Part shown: piece by piece, positions 9,114 through 17,039 of the stretch | How the letters are laid out: the number at the start of each line of letters is the position of its first letter | How positions within the stretch are numbered: the stretch's first letter is position 1 | Origin: Phycisphaerae bacterium | Lineage (GTDB): Bacteria > Planctomycetota > Phycisphaerae > Phycisphaerales > Phycisphaeraceae | Length of the DNA stretch: 64,000 nucleotides | NCBI GenBank assembly: GCA_030426385.1 | Contig: JAUHYI010000009.1 | Coordinates: 1-64,000 of the forward strand | Reading direction: 5' to 3' | The notes under the pieces: model-generated | The model's input: only the letters and a program-made list of their open reading frames with translations | Told to the model about the DNA's origin: nothing | The model's database searches: none | Translations under genes and position numbers: made by a program

Positions 9114-9292
9114 TACGAATACCGACAAATACTAATATCGTGATTCATACATCCTAGCCCCCGGTGAATACCGGGGGTCGGGTGAGAAAGAAGTGAGGGA
9201 GAGAAGTGTGAGAAAAAAGTGAGAGAGAAAAGTGAGAGAGAGAAGTGGGGGGGGTGGTGGGGGGGCGAGTTTTTAATGGGATGGGTATGATG
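9114..9292 (+). repeat. H1 hairpin element expanded by GA-rich and G-run repeats
   Basis: The hairpin CCCCCGGTGAATACCGGGGG is at 9158-9177, and the right end is GCGAGTTTTTAATGGGATGGGTAT. Between them lies a GAGAGAAGTGA-type array (about 9181-9245) and then a G-run tract (9247-9267). The G-run family can therefore sit inside an H1 copy. No gene lies in 8996-9378. Confidence 0.8.
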
Positions 9293-9378
9293 AGAAGTAA
9301 CAGGCAGTACGCGTTTGTAACGAAATTGGTATAAGCCGGGTATTCCGAGGTTCATTTCTATGTTGAAGGGTGTTTCCA

Positions 9379-10278
9379 ATGATAAGTAAACCGTTATGGT
9401 GTGGCGTTTTTGCATTTGTGATTTTGTCAGGCTCAGGAGTCGTGAGCGGGGTGGGTGAGCACCGGGTGAAGGCCGACGTGTTTGAGATTGGGCTTGACGG
9501 AGTAAAAGGTGTGGCAGTGGAAGTGCCGACGCCCGCGGGATACCAGCGGGTCACGCCAGAGATGGAAGCGGTCTCGCTGATCTTGGAGCAGATGGTTGAT
9601 CCTGCGAACGATACGTTGGCCAATTACATATTGGAAGCCGAAGCTGCGATTGCGTTGCTAAATGAAATTCCCGAGATGGAGCGAACGTTTGCGTTAAAAG
9701 TGAGCAAGAAGTTGAAAGGCCTGGTTGTGACGACACAGGATTTTGCACACATTAAAGAGGTGACCAAATCAGAATTCAAAAGCATCATGGACGAAGTGAA
9801 ATCCCAAATGCCAGAGCATATGGAAGTGATAAGCGAAGGGATGAGCGAGGCGTTTGATGTGGACTTAGCGATGACAATTTCGCAGATGGTGCCGTTGGAA
9901 CCGCATTACGAAGCGGAGAACGCGTTAGCTTTTTCGATGTATATCAATTACGGATTAGTTGCGGAAGATAGCGATGAAAAATTCGTGGTGGCAGGGACCG
10001 CGATGTTTGTGAATGCGGGTGGCAAGGTTTTATTTTTGTATTGTTTTGCCGATCAGCAAGATTTGGAATGGACGCGCAGCGCATCACAAGCGTGGGCCGA
10101 AGCGGTGTTGGCCACGAATCCACCACCACCTGCGGGAAAAAGTTTTGGCGCAATGCTCATGGATAAACCAGGCGTTTGGGCTGGTGTCATTGGTGGCATC
10201 GTCGGTTGCAGCGTTGGATTGATCTCCATGTTGAAAAAGAAAAAGCAAGAGGCCGTAACGATGATGGAGGTTCCATGA
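9379..10278 (+). CDS. Secreted protein of unknown function with C-terminal membrane anchor
   Basis: The 299-residue product starts at ATG 9379 after a GAAGGG-type ribosome binding site. A signal peptide (WCGVFAFVILSGSGVVSGV) covers about residues 6-24. The body is acidic and largely helical (PEMERTFALKVSKKLKGL; MPEHMEVISEGMSEAFDVDL). A proline run is followed by one membrane segment (VWAGVIGGIVGCSVGLISML, about 267-287) and the basic stop-transfer KKKKQ. Topology therefore suggests an extracytoplasmic domain held by a C-terminal helix. I do not recognise a family, and no conserved neighbour suggests a role. Confidence 0.75.
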   Translation: MISKPLWCGVFAFVILSGSGVVSGVGEHRVKADVFEIGLDGVKGVAVEVPTPAGYQRVTPEMEAVSLILEQMVDPANDTLANYILEAEAAIALLNEIPEMERTFALKVSKKLKGLVVTTQDFAHIKEVTKSEFKSIMDEVKSQMPEHMEVISEGMSEAFDVDLAMTISQMVPLEPHYEAENALAFSMYINYGLVAEDSDEKFVVAGTAMFVNAGGKVLFLYCFADQQDLEWTRSASQAWAEAVLATNPPPPAGKSFGAMLMDKPGVWAGVIGGIVGCSVGLISMLKKKKQEAVTMMEVP

Positions 10279-10314
10279 GGATGGGGTTTATAACAATCCC
10301 GTGTAGAACTCATA

Positions 10315-10392
10315 CGTTAGCCGCCGCCTTCAGGCGGCGCGACGGCGTGTGTTTTCACCAACGTTCGCGCCGCCTGAAGGCGGCGGCTAACG
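10315..10392. repeat. Paired REP-like palindrome, family H2
   Basis: CGTTAGCCGCCGCCTTCAGG at the left is matched by its inverse ending GGCGGCTAACG at the right. Each half contains its own CGCCGCCTTCAGGCGGCG-type hairpin. The left flank CAATCCCGTGTAGAACTCAT resembles the outer end of the H1 family. It lies about 37 bases after the preceding gene. Confidence 0.85.
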
Positions 10393-11137
10393 GGAGAACA
10401 CGCACGAGAATTTCATGGAATACGTCTTGCTCTTGGATCGGCGTGGCGGTTTTGCACAAAACCAGGCGATAGGTTTTTGAAGCGATATCACATCGTCTCA
10501 CGCGTTCACTCGGTTACGTCGGTTACCCGGTCAATCGCCAGAATGTGCGCACACTGAGACAGCCGTGCATAAGAAAAGTGGGGGGACGGGGATTTTTTTT
10601 TAGTCGAGATATAGCTGAGAGTTGAGGTGTTTGAGACCAGCCCGGCGGCTATCGGCGCGCGCACGAAGGCGGACATTGGGCCAATAGTAGAAGCACGACG
10701 ATTCAATCGCAGCGCGGGGTCGGCATGGCGAAGCGCACGCAGGGAATGGTCGATTGTTTTTTGAGACAGCCCGACGTTGTACGACGTGCGGTGCGATGTC
10801 CATGCCCATCAAAACGACGTGCGACCGAAAACGACGAGCTGACAGTCATGATGTGAACGGCCGGGAAACCCGATTGCGATTGGGTTTCCCGCCGTTCGCG
10901 TGGCGAGCGGTGGTGGGCCGAGTTGGCGAGGAGCATGTATGTGCGGGGAGTGGACGGCGGGCAGTGGGCAGTGAATTGGGATTGAGATTGGGGGGTGAGG
11001 GACGGAATGTGCGGGGAGTGGGTTGTGTGTGTGTGTGGGGGGTGGTGGGGGCTGGAATGTGAAGGAATGCAGGGTGAGGCAGGGTTTTTGGGGGTATTTT
11101 GTGGAAAACCGGGGTTTAGATTGGCATGGATCTAAAC
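10393..11137. other. Gene-free gap before the PEP-CTERM pair
   Basis: No credible gene is seen on either strand. The only clear structure is the stem CGGGAAACCC / GGGTTTCCCG at 10862-10891, which has no T run. G-rich, GT-rich sequence covers about 10960-11060. Confidence 0.6.
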
Positions 11138-11158
11138 AATTGAGACTTAATCTCAATT
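11138..11158 (+). promoter_or_regulatory. Fur-like palindromic operator, copy 1
   Basis: AATTGAGA-CTTAA-TCTCAATT is a perfect inverted repeat with 8-bp arms, ending 2 bases before the -35 hexamer. Its TGAGA...TCTCA form resembles Fur-family boxes. The corresponding site before the second PEP-CTERM gene has the same spacing. A related TCTCAATTGA motif overlaps the predicted transcript start near 11209-11218. The identity of the regulator is inferred. Confidence 0.6.
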
Positions 11159-11160
11159 AG

Positions 11161-11189
11161 TTGACTGGATTTGTGGGGTTGGTTAATGT
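11161..11189 (+). promoter_or_regulatory. Sigma-70-type promoter of PEP-CTERM gene 1
   Basis: TTGACT (11161-11166) and TAATGT (11184-11189) are separated by 17 bases. The paralogous promoter at 12359-12387 has the same layout. Confidence 0.65.
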
Positions 11190-11194
11190 CTTTG

Positions 11195-11400
11195 TTGTTG
11201 CGACTAAGTCTCAATTGAGCGTTGCGGCAAAAAAGTGGACGGCCGATTTGAGTTTGCACACCTGGATCGGCCGTCCGGGTTAACGACCGTGAGGTCGCCA
11301 AATACATTTTATTGCATCCGGATGTGTTTGGCGTTTTGCGGGCAAAAAAATGGGGCTGATGTGGCCCCGATTTCATTCTGGATGCAGGGAGAGTTCGCAC
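11195..11400 (+). ncRNA. Structured 5' leader, copy 1
   Basis: Three stems are visible. P1 is GGACGGCCGAT (11237-11247) with ATCGGCCGTCC (11266-11276). P2 is CGCCAAATACAT (11296-11307) with ATGTGTTTGGCG (11322-11333). P3 is GGGGC (11352-11356) with GCCCC (11364-11368). The same order occurs at 12393-12605, where P3 keeps pairing with a different sequence (GGAAGC/GCTTCC). That supports a conserved RNA leader or attenuator. The transcript start is estimated from the promoter, and no known riboswitch class is recognised. Confidence 0.55.
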
Positions 11401-12147
11401 ATGATGCGTTCCACACGATTCACAGGATTGGCGGCCGGCGCGGCTGCGGCGTTGCTGGGTGTTGCCAATGTAGGACATGCGGCCTTTACGTCGCCCACGA
11501 GCTGGACACGCCAGGTGACCAGCAACACGACGTACCAACACTGGGACATCTTCGGCGGATATCCGACCGACTCGTCGCCTGATGTGGGTGATTTTAATGC
11601 CAACGGCACGGCGTCATTGACCGAGACGAGCGGCTCGGCGTTTCTCACCGGGGGCGGAAACATCTATTCGTTTTCGGCGGCGACTGATTTCGTGGTGACG
11701 ATTCCGGAAGCGGATATTCCTTCGCCTGATCACAATGTGACGGCACTTGTGCAGATAAAAACGCTGGGAAACGAGCTGGATTACGACTCGGTGCTGATCA
11801 ATGGGTTGTCGCCGGTGGCGTCGGAATTCTTGACCCGAATCGTTTTGGGCGGCATGGGTGGAAGCGACGTTGAAGCCGCATTTGTGTTCAACATTCCGTA
11901 CGCCGCATTTGGCGATGGGGTGGCCGGTGTTGAAAATTTGTCGCTGACCTTCAATGCCTCGGCGTCATCGATGAGCCTAGACCAGTTGTCGATTGATACC
12001 GCCCTGTCGTCTGATGGTTTTTACAGTTCGGAAATTACCGGGACGATTCCCGAGCCAGCGTCGTTGGCGTTGCTGGGACTCGGTGGCATGGCGATATTTT
12101 CGCGTGGTCGGGGTCGAGCCGTGAGAAGGCAGGTGGTAGCGAGGTGA
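11401..12147 (+). CDS. PEP-CTERM secreted protein 1
   Basis: The 248-residue product starts at ATG 11401 after GCAGGGAGAG. It has a signal peptide (about residues 1-27, ending GHAA) and a C-terminal PEP-CTERM signal: IPEPASLALLGLGGMAIF followed by an Arg-rich tail. In bacteria with an exosortase this tail directs sorting to the outer surface. No exosortase is in the window. The body is Ser/Thr/Gly-rich and beta-like. A W...HWDIF motif near residues 36-51 corresponds to W...AQWDVF in the next gene, so the two are distant paralogues. They share the same operator, promoter and leader, which suggests co-regulation, perhaps by iron. Function is unknown. Confidence 0.85.
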   Translation: MMRSTRFTGLAAGAAAALLGVANVGHAAFTSPTSWTRQVTSNTTYQHWDIFGGYPTDSSPDVGDFNANGTASLTETSGSAFLTGGGNIYSFSAATDFVVTIPEADIPSPDHNVTALVQIKTLGNELDYDSVLINGLSPVASEFLTRIVLGGMGGSDVEAAFVFNIPYAAFGDGVAGVENLSLTFNASASSMSLDQLSIDTALSSDGFYSSEITGTIPEPASLALLGLGGMAIFSRGRGRAVRRQVVAR

Positions 12148-12335
12148 GGAAGTCGTCGACCTGTCGCGTCGGCCTGGTATCGCACGGCGTGCGAGATCTG
12201 GGCCGACGCCAGGTTGGGGGCGGGTGGGTTGGGGGGTGGTCGTGGAGAGGTGGATGTGGGGAAACGTGGTGGTGGGCGTAGGGTGAAGCGTGTGTGTGTG
12301 GGGGGCGGGGCTGGTTTTTTGGGATGATTCTAAGC
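12148..12335. other. Gap with G-rich tract between the PEP-CTERM genes
   Basis: Contains G/GT-rich low-complexity sequence (about 12214-12310) just upstream of the second Fur-like box. A comparable G-rich stretch precedes the first copy of the cassette. No gene is seen. Confidence 0.6.
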
Positions 12336-12356
12336 TTGTGAGAGTGATTCTCAATT
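12336..12356 (+). promoter_or_regulatory. Fur-like palindromic operator, copy 2
   Basis: TTGTGAGA-GTGAT-TCTCAATT aligns with the site at 11138-11158 and again ends 2 bases before the -35 box. The core GAGAGTGATTCTC is close to Fur-type boxes. A GTCTCAAT motif 47 bases downstream of the -35 start is kept in both copies. Confidence 0.6.
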
Positions 12357-12358
12357 AC

Positions 12359-12387
12359 TTGACCGAGTCGACTTGATGCGTTATTGT
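12359..12387 (+). promoter_or_regulatory. Sigma-70-type promoter of PEP-CTERM gene 2
   Basis: TTGACC (12359-12364) and TATTGT (12382-12387) are 17 bases apart, matching the first copy in spacing. Confidence 0.65.
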
Positions 12388-12392
12388 GCCTC

Positions 12393-12605
12393 GCGCTGCG
12401 ATCGGGTCTCAATGACTTGGTTGGGCAAAAAATGGACGGCCGATTTGAGTTTGGACACCTGAATCGGCCGCCCGGGTTGACGACCGTGGGGCCGCCAAAT
12501 GCATTCTATGGCATCCGATGCGACTTGGCGTCTGCGGTATGACGAAATTTTTGGAAGCAATTCGCTTCCGTTTTCAAAGCTGGATGCCATGGGAGGAAAT
12601 GCATC
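12393..12605 (+). ncRNA. Structured 5' leader, copy 2
   Basis: Paralogue of the leader at 11195-11400. P1 is GGACGGCCGAT (12434-12444) with ATCGGCCGCCC (12463-12473), with one A-C mismatch. P2 is CGCCAA (12493-12498) with TTGGCG (12525-12530), enclosing GCATCCGATGC. P3 is GGAAGC (12553-12558) with GCTTCC (12564-12569). Loops and flanks such as GGCCGATTTGAGTTTG and CTGGATGC are also conserved. Confidence 0.55.
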
Positions 12606-13556
12606 ATGATGCATTCCAAACGTTCGAAGCGTTTTGCAAGTTTGATGGCGGGTGTCGCGGGGTTCGCATTAAGTGGTGCGGCAGGCTCAGCATGGGCTGC
12701 GGACGGTGGAGATTTTGTCGCGCCGACGTGGCGCGGTGATGCGAATACGGTGCATGCGCAATGGGACGTGTTTGCCGGATCCAACCCGTATAACCCTGAC
12801 GTGGCCGGTGGTAGTACCGGCAGTACATTGGGTGCGGCCGGAGGTGTGGCATTAACAACGACGGGCGGTTTTAACCTGTACGATCCGTCGGGCGTCCCCA
12901 CGTTCACGGTGACTGTGCCAGGTTCAGCGCTGACGGGACTGAACAGTCTTGGCGGTTTGGAAGTGGTGTTGCAAGTGCAAACCGAGGGGACGGCCCTTGA
13001 TATCACTTCGCCGACGGCCAACGGCTTGGGTGGTGTGCGATCGGTATTGTCTTCGACGCCGACGACCGAAGATCCGTTCGGTGCCTCGCCGTTGGTGGGC
13101 GAAGGTGCGATCAGTGGGCATTTTGCGATCGGCCCCATGTTTAACGGAATCGTCGGCGGGTTTGAAGCAGACCTGGCGACCGATGCGTGGAATACCTTTT
13201 CCAATGTGGGTTATGTGGCGGGCTTGACCGCAGCGCTGTCGAGCCAGGGTTTTACTGATCTGGATTTTGCGGCGAATTTCACAACTGACGAAGTGGAATT
13301 TACCAGCGTGACATGGTCGGGCTTCCCATCATCGATCGATCAGGATCTATACACGTTTCTGATTCCGTATCCAGTGGGCGATCTGACCTTGGTCTTTTTC
13401 CCCGACGGATCAAGCAGCAGTTTGCAGGCAGTCAGTGTTGACGTGCAGGCGGCAGCGATTCCTGAACCAGCCGCAGCAGGACTGTTGTTGATCACAGGCG
13501 CGGCATGTTGGCGTCGCCGTCGTGTGACAAACGCCAGCTACTCACACACTGCGTGA
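12606..13556 (+). CDS. PEP-CTERM secreted protein 2
   Basis: The 316-residue product starts at ATG 12606; another ATG follows at 12609. GGGAGG lies upstream. A signal peptide covers about residues 1-32 (MAGVAGFALSGAAGSAWA). The C-terminus has the PEP-CTERM signal IPEPAAAGLLLITGAACW followed by RRRR. The extracellular body is Gly/Thr-rich with predicted beta strands (TFTVTVPGS; GLEVVLQVQTEG; DLTLVFFPDGS). The N-terminal W...AQWDVFAGSNPYNPD segment matches the upstream paralogue. Its own operator, promoter and leader mean it need not depend on read-through from gene 1. Confidence 0.85.
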   Translation: MMHSKRSKRFASLMAGVAGFALSGAAGSAWAADGGDFVAPTWRGDANTVHAQWDVFAGSNPYNPDVAGGSTGSTLGAAGGVALTTTGGFNLYDPSGVPTFTVTVPGSALTGLNSLGGLEVVLQVQTEGTALDITSPTANGLGGVRSVLSSTPTTEDPFGASPLVGEGAISGHFAIGPMFNGIVGGFEADLATDAWNTFSNVGYVAGLTAALSSQGFTDLDFAANFTTDEVEFTSVTWSGFPSSIDQDLYTFLIPYPVGDLTLVFFPDGSSSSLQAVSVDVQAAAIPEPAAAGLLLITGAACWRRRRVTNASYSHTA

Positions 13557-13686
13557 CTACGAACGCACTGCACGGTTGTACGGCGGCGCGATATTGCCTT
13601 TGCGATTTGCGTCGCCGTATGGCTGGCAGTGGTGGGATGACAGGGACACGATGGGGGCGGTCAGGGTAAACGTGGGCGGGTGGAAT

Positions 13687-14565
13687 ATGGATCAGGTCAT
13701 GGGTTGTTGTAAAAACCATAAAAAAATAAACGATATCAGTGGCTGTCGCAGCAACAGGTATGGCCGGGCTGGCGGTTTCACGCTCATTGAATTGTTGGTG
13801 GTGATATCCATCATTACGTTGATGGTCAGCATTCTGTTGCCAGCGTTAAGCAAGGCGCGTGAGCTGGGTAAGCAGATGGTGGAAATGTGCGCCGCTCGCC
13901 AGACAATGACGGCGATGCATGTGTATAGCCATGATTACAACGGTCAGATTATTCCGGGGTATTTTGATACCGCTTCGTATTACAGTGGGTATGAAGTTGT
14001 GATCCCTGATGGTACGACGCTAACAGGGGAGCCTTTAAAGCGTTGGCCTTGGCGTTTGTCGTATTATCTCGAACATCAGTTGGCTGGCAGTTTGATGGTT
14101 AACGAGATGGAAGCGTGGAGCAAAGGTTCTCCCGAGACCAGTACGGGTTGGGGATATGGCGCGAGTTTGTACCCGAGTCTGGGGATGAATGTGTATTTCG
14201 TCGGTGGCTATGAAACGTTCTGGTCGTTGAAAAAACACTTGGTACGGTTTGATGATGCGGCGGCACCGTCAGAACTTATCGTGTTGACATCGGCACGATA
14301 TAACGTTCCCGCGAGCCATGATTACTACTACGGGTTTTACCGAGTCTATCCTGAGCATGGGCCAGGCAATGCGGGATGGGAGCCGGCATATGCTGACGTG
14401 CAACTGTCCGATGATTTCGGCCATGTGCATCCGCGTTACAACGGCCATGCCGTGACGGCACGCGTGGACGGGCATGTGGAGCTGGATTCATTGGACGATT
14501 TGCGTGATATGCGGTTGTGGTCGGATCAGGCGTATCTGGCAGACGATCCGGATTATTTGTGGTGA
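13687..14565 (+). CDS. Type II secretion/pilin-like protein with prepilin signal
   Basis: The 292-residue product carries a prepilin cleavage motif, GGFTLIELLVVISIITLMVS, near residues 30-49, followed by a hydrophobic helix and LLPALSKARELGKQM. The C-terminal part has the H...VDGHVE pattern common in the large pseudopilin families of planctomycetes. Such proteins are cleaved before the Phe by prepilin peptidase and anchored in the inner membrane; surface assembly is uncertain. Starts at 13576, 13651 and 13699 are also possible. I chose ATG 13687, which leaves a long leader typical of the group. It follows PEP-CTERM gene 2 by 130 bases on the same strand and may be co-transcribed. Confidence 0.85.
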   Translation: MDQVMGCCKNHKKINDISGCRSNRYGRAGGFTLIELLVVISIITLMVSILLPALSKARELGKQMVEMCAARQTMTAMHVYSHDYNGQIIPGYFDTASYYSGYEVVIPDGTTLTGEPLKRWPWRLSYYLEHQLAGSLMVNEMEAWSKGSPETSTGWGYGASLYPSLGMNVYFVGGYETFWSLKKHLVRFDDAAAPSELIVLTSARYNVPASHDYYYGFYRVYPEHGPGNAGWEPAYADVQLSDDFGHVHPRYNGHAVTARVDGHVELDSLDDLRDMRLWSDQAYLADDPDYLW

Positions 14566-14691
14566 TCGGTAGCCAGTCACCAATGGCATGAATGGCATGG
14601 GTCACGTATTGGCCCGGTCATCGTTGGACAGGTTTGAATTTTTGTTGGGTTTTCTACGGTTGGAATTCCCTCTTTTGAAAGGTATAGAGCA

Positions 14692-15693
14692 ATGGTTTTA
14701 CGAATGCGAATGATGGTGATGTTGTTAGTTGTGTTGGGACTGATGTCGAGCTTTGCGTCGACGACATGGGCGTGTGGTGAATGTGGCTGTGAAGCCAAGG
14801 CCACCAGTAGTGATAAATTTGAAAAAGATCGTCAGGCGATTCTGGCGATGGCGGGTAACTACCGCGTGACGTTTCAATTTCACGAAACGATCGGACTGGT
14901 GCCAGGTTATGAATTGCACGATCCGTACACCTCCGAAGCGACGGAATTTGTCGAAGTCGTCGAAGATGAGGGCGAGCATATTGTGATGCAGCACGTGCTG
15001 GTGGTGACGAACCAGAAAACCGGCGACAAACGCGTCGTGAAACACTGGCGACAGGATTGGACCTATCAGGACACGGACATTCTGTCGTTTCGTGGCAACC
15101 GCACATGGGAACATGTGAAGTATGAGCCTGCTCAGGTGGCTGGCACGTGGAGCCAGGCGGTTTATCAAGTCGACGATTCGCCCCGATATGAATCGTTCGG
15201 CGCGTGGTCGCATATCGGCGATCGTTCCGCATGGGAATCGGGCGAAACGTGGCGCCCGTTGCCACGACGTGAATACACCAAGCGTCACGATTATCAGGTG
15301 ATGGTGGCTCGCAATCGTCATACGATCACGCCGACGGGTTGGGTGCATGAACAGGATAATTACAAGTTGGTGCTCGACGACGCGGGCCAGGAAAAGCAAG
15401 TGTTGGCTCATGAATTAGGTTTGAATCTGTACGAAAAAGACGACACGCTTGACCTGTCGTTGGGCCGTCAATACTGGGACGAAACCCGCGGTTACTGGCA
15501 AGACGTGCGTGACAAATGGGCGGCTGTGATTACGGAAAACCAACGCGTGGCATTGCACGCCAAGGTGGACGATAAGCGTTTGCATCAGGCGCTGTTCGGG
15601 TTGGCTGAAGAATCACGCGCTGCAGAAAAATCAGACGAAGCCCGAGCGATGGCAAAAACCACCATCGATGCGTTTCTCGTTGCAGAGAATTGA
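14692..15693 (+). CDS. Secreted protein resembling DUF6607 family
   Basis: The 333-residue product starts at ATG 14692 after GAAAGG. It has a signal peptide (MVMLLVVLGLMSSFASTTWA) and a Cys cluster, CGECGCE, just after the likely cleavage site. The body contains VVKHWRQDWTYQDTDIL and RGNRTWEHV, which I associate from memory with the uncharacterised DUF6607 family; that link needs a profile search. Aromatic and His residues are frequent (TWEHV, YESFGAWSHIGD, RQYWDETRGYW). It lies 126 bases after the pilin-like gene on the same strand. The function is unknown. Confidence 0.65.
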   Translation: MVLRMRMMVMLLVVLGLMSSFASTTWACGECGCEAKATSSDKFEKDRQAILAMAGNYRVTFQFHETIGLVPGYELHDPYTSEATEFVEVVEDEGEHIVMQHVLVVTNQKTGDKRVVKHWRQDWTYQDTDILSFRGNRTWEHVKYEPAQVAGTWSQAVYQVDDSPRYESFGAWSHIGDRSAWESGETWRPLPRREYTKRHDYQVMVARNRHTITPTGWVHEQDNYKLVLDDAGQEKQVLAHELGLNLYEKDDTLDLSLGRQYWDETRGYWQDVRDKWAAVITENQRVALHAKVDDKRLHQALFGLAEESRAAEKSDEARAMAKTTIDAFLVAEN

Positions 15694-15838
15694 GCACGTC
15701 AGTTTTGCGCTTGCGATCCATTAGCGATCTATGCGTGATTCATGAAGCATGCAAGCTGATTGAACGCGCGTGGGTTGATGGATCATGATCCATGAATCAT
15801 GACATCATGGATGTCGGATCAAAAAGATCACGATTAAC

Positions 15839-15867
15839 AAACCCCGGCCACAGTGTGGTCGGGGTTT
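15839..15867 (+). terminator. Stem-loop after the DUF6607-like gene
   Basis: AAACCCCG...CGGGGTTT with an inner CCAC/GTGG stem forms a strong hairpin about 145 bases after the stop. No clear T run follows on the + strand, so it may be only part of a terminator. Confidence 0.5.
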
Positions 15868-15944
15868 GTCGTGGGTGGGTGGGGTGGTAGGTGGTGGGGG
15901 CTTGGTTTTAATGCTAAGACGCGGCGTGTTTGGGTGTGATTCCC

Positions 15945-16023
15945 CGTTAGCCGCCGCCCTTGGGCGGCGCGAGTGTCGAGGGTTTGCTGGCGGTGACGCG
16001 CCGCCCAAGGGCGGCGGCTAACC
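15945..16023. repeat. Paired REP-like palindrome, family H2
   Basis: CGTTAGCCGCCGCCCTTGGG on the left is matched by its inverse ending GGCGGCTAAC on the right, with about 30 bases between the two inner hairpins. The left flank GTGATTCCCC is shared with the copy at 41031. It lies between convergent genes. Confidence 0.85.
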
Positions 16024-16090
16024 GCGCGAGTTCTTTAAGCATTGTCATAGCATGTCATCACGCATGGCACGTCCTGCGGTTGACATGAGC

Positions 16091-16477
16091 TCAAGCCACA
16101 ACGATGTTGTGGACGGGCGGCAAGAGATTTTCGATATAGCTGATGAGTGTTTCGCGTTGAAATGGTTTGGTCAGAAAACCGTCAGCCCCACACATGCGTA
16201 ATTCATCGGCGATGGTCAGATCCGATTGCGCGGTAACGATGAGCACCGGCACCTGACTGTGTTCGATGGAGGTGCGAATTTTATGCAGGAGTAATTTGCC
16301 GTTGGTGTCGGGCAAGCCCAGATCGAGCAGGATCAATTTGAAACTGTATGAATCCAGAAGGCTGCAGGCTTCTGCCCCTGATTCGGCGAGCATCGGTTCG
16401 TGGCCCATGGTGGTCACGACATTGCCGAGAATTTTGACCATACATGGATCGTCGTCAATCACTAATATCCGTATCAT
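16091..16477 (-). CDS. Single-domain response regulator
   Basis: The 128-residue receiver domain has no output domain. It starts at ATG 16477 (MIRILVIDDDP) with GAGGG about 11 bases upstream; the frame extends to 16552 but the extra residues look non-coding. Landmarks are the acidic DDD at residues 8-10, the phospho-acceptor Asp in LILLDLGLP, the conserved Thr in LIVTAQ and the Lys in FLTKPF. It probably receives phosphate from a histidine kinase encoded elsewhere and acts through protein contacts, as CheY- or Spo0F-like regulators do. No kinase gene is adjacent, so the pathway is unknown. Confidence 0.9.
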   Translation of the reverse strand: MIRILVIDDDPCMVKILGNVVTTMGHEPMLAESGAEACSLLDSYSFKLILLDLGLPDTNGKLLLHKIRTSIEHSQVPVLIVTAQSDLTIADELRMCGADGFLTKPFQRETLISYIENLLPPVHNIVVA

Positions 16478-17039
16478 GAGTAGAACCCTCAAGCGTATAC
16501 GGAGTTCCGACTCGTGGCGAACAGGGACACGATCACGGTGCCGTCTACTCATTCTTATTCGACAGTTACGCTCGCGGACTTAATCGGCACGCTGGGGTAA
16601 TGCCATATCGTTGACACTATCCCACGCTATCACGCAATTTTTGGGCTTTATCCTGTGTTTTTTAATACAAAATCAGGAGAAGTCATAGGGTTAATGGCCT
16701 AAGGCAGACGGGCCTCGGATGAAAAATTTAGCTCGGATTTGAGCGGGACATGCGATCGCATCCTGCGTTTTTCACGAGCGCACGCGTTCACGTAAGCATA
16801 CTTGGGGGCATACTTGGGACATGCATGGGACGTGCATGGGTGGCTGGCGTCGCTTCGGCTAAACGATATGCCAATCCCGTTTAGAACTCGTGCGTTAGTT
16901 AACCGCTGCCTGAATCTGGCGGTCAAGGATAAAAAACGCGCGCATAGATTCGCATAGTTTTTTGTTCGCTCCCGGTGAATACCGGGAGTTTGTGTGAGTG
17001 AGAAAATTTAGACCACGCGAGTTTTTAATCGAATGGGTA
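16478..17039 (+). repeat. Gap with a diverged H1/H2 mosaic element
   Basis: No gene is seen. From about 16869 the sequence CAATCCCGTTTAGAACTCGT then GCGTTAG matches the end shared by H1 and H2. A decayed H2-like stem follows (ACCGCTGCCTGAATCTGGCG), and then an H1 hairpin CTCCCGGTGAATACCGGGAG at 16969-16988. The H1 right end GGGTAT supplies the last base of the DAHP synthase stop codon at 17040. The remainder (16553-16868) shows only a short repeat of CATACTTGGG type. Confidence 0.65.

Noticed and set aside
10754-11062. Open frame in the gap before the PEP-CTERM pair
   Set aside because: Composition is Arg/Gly/Cys-rich from G-rich low-complexity DNA, with no signal, domain or ribosome site.
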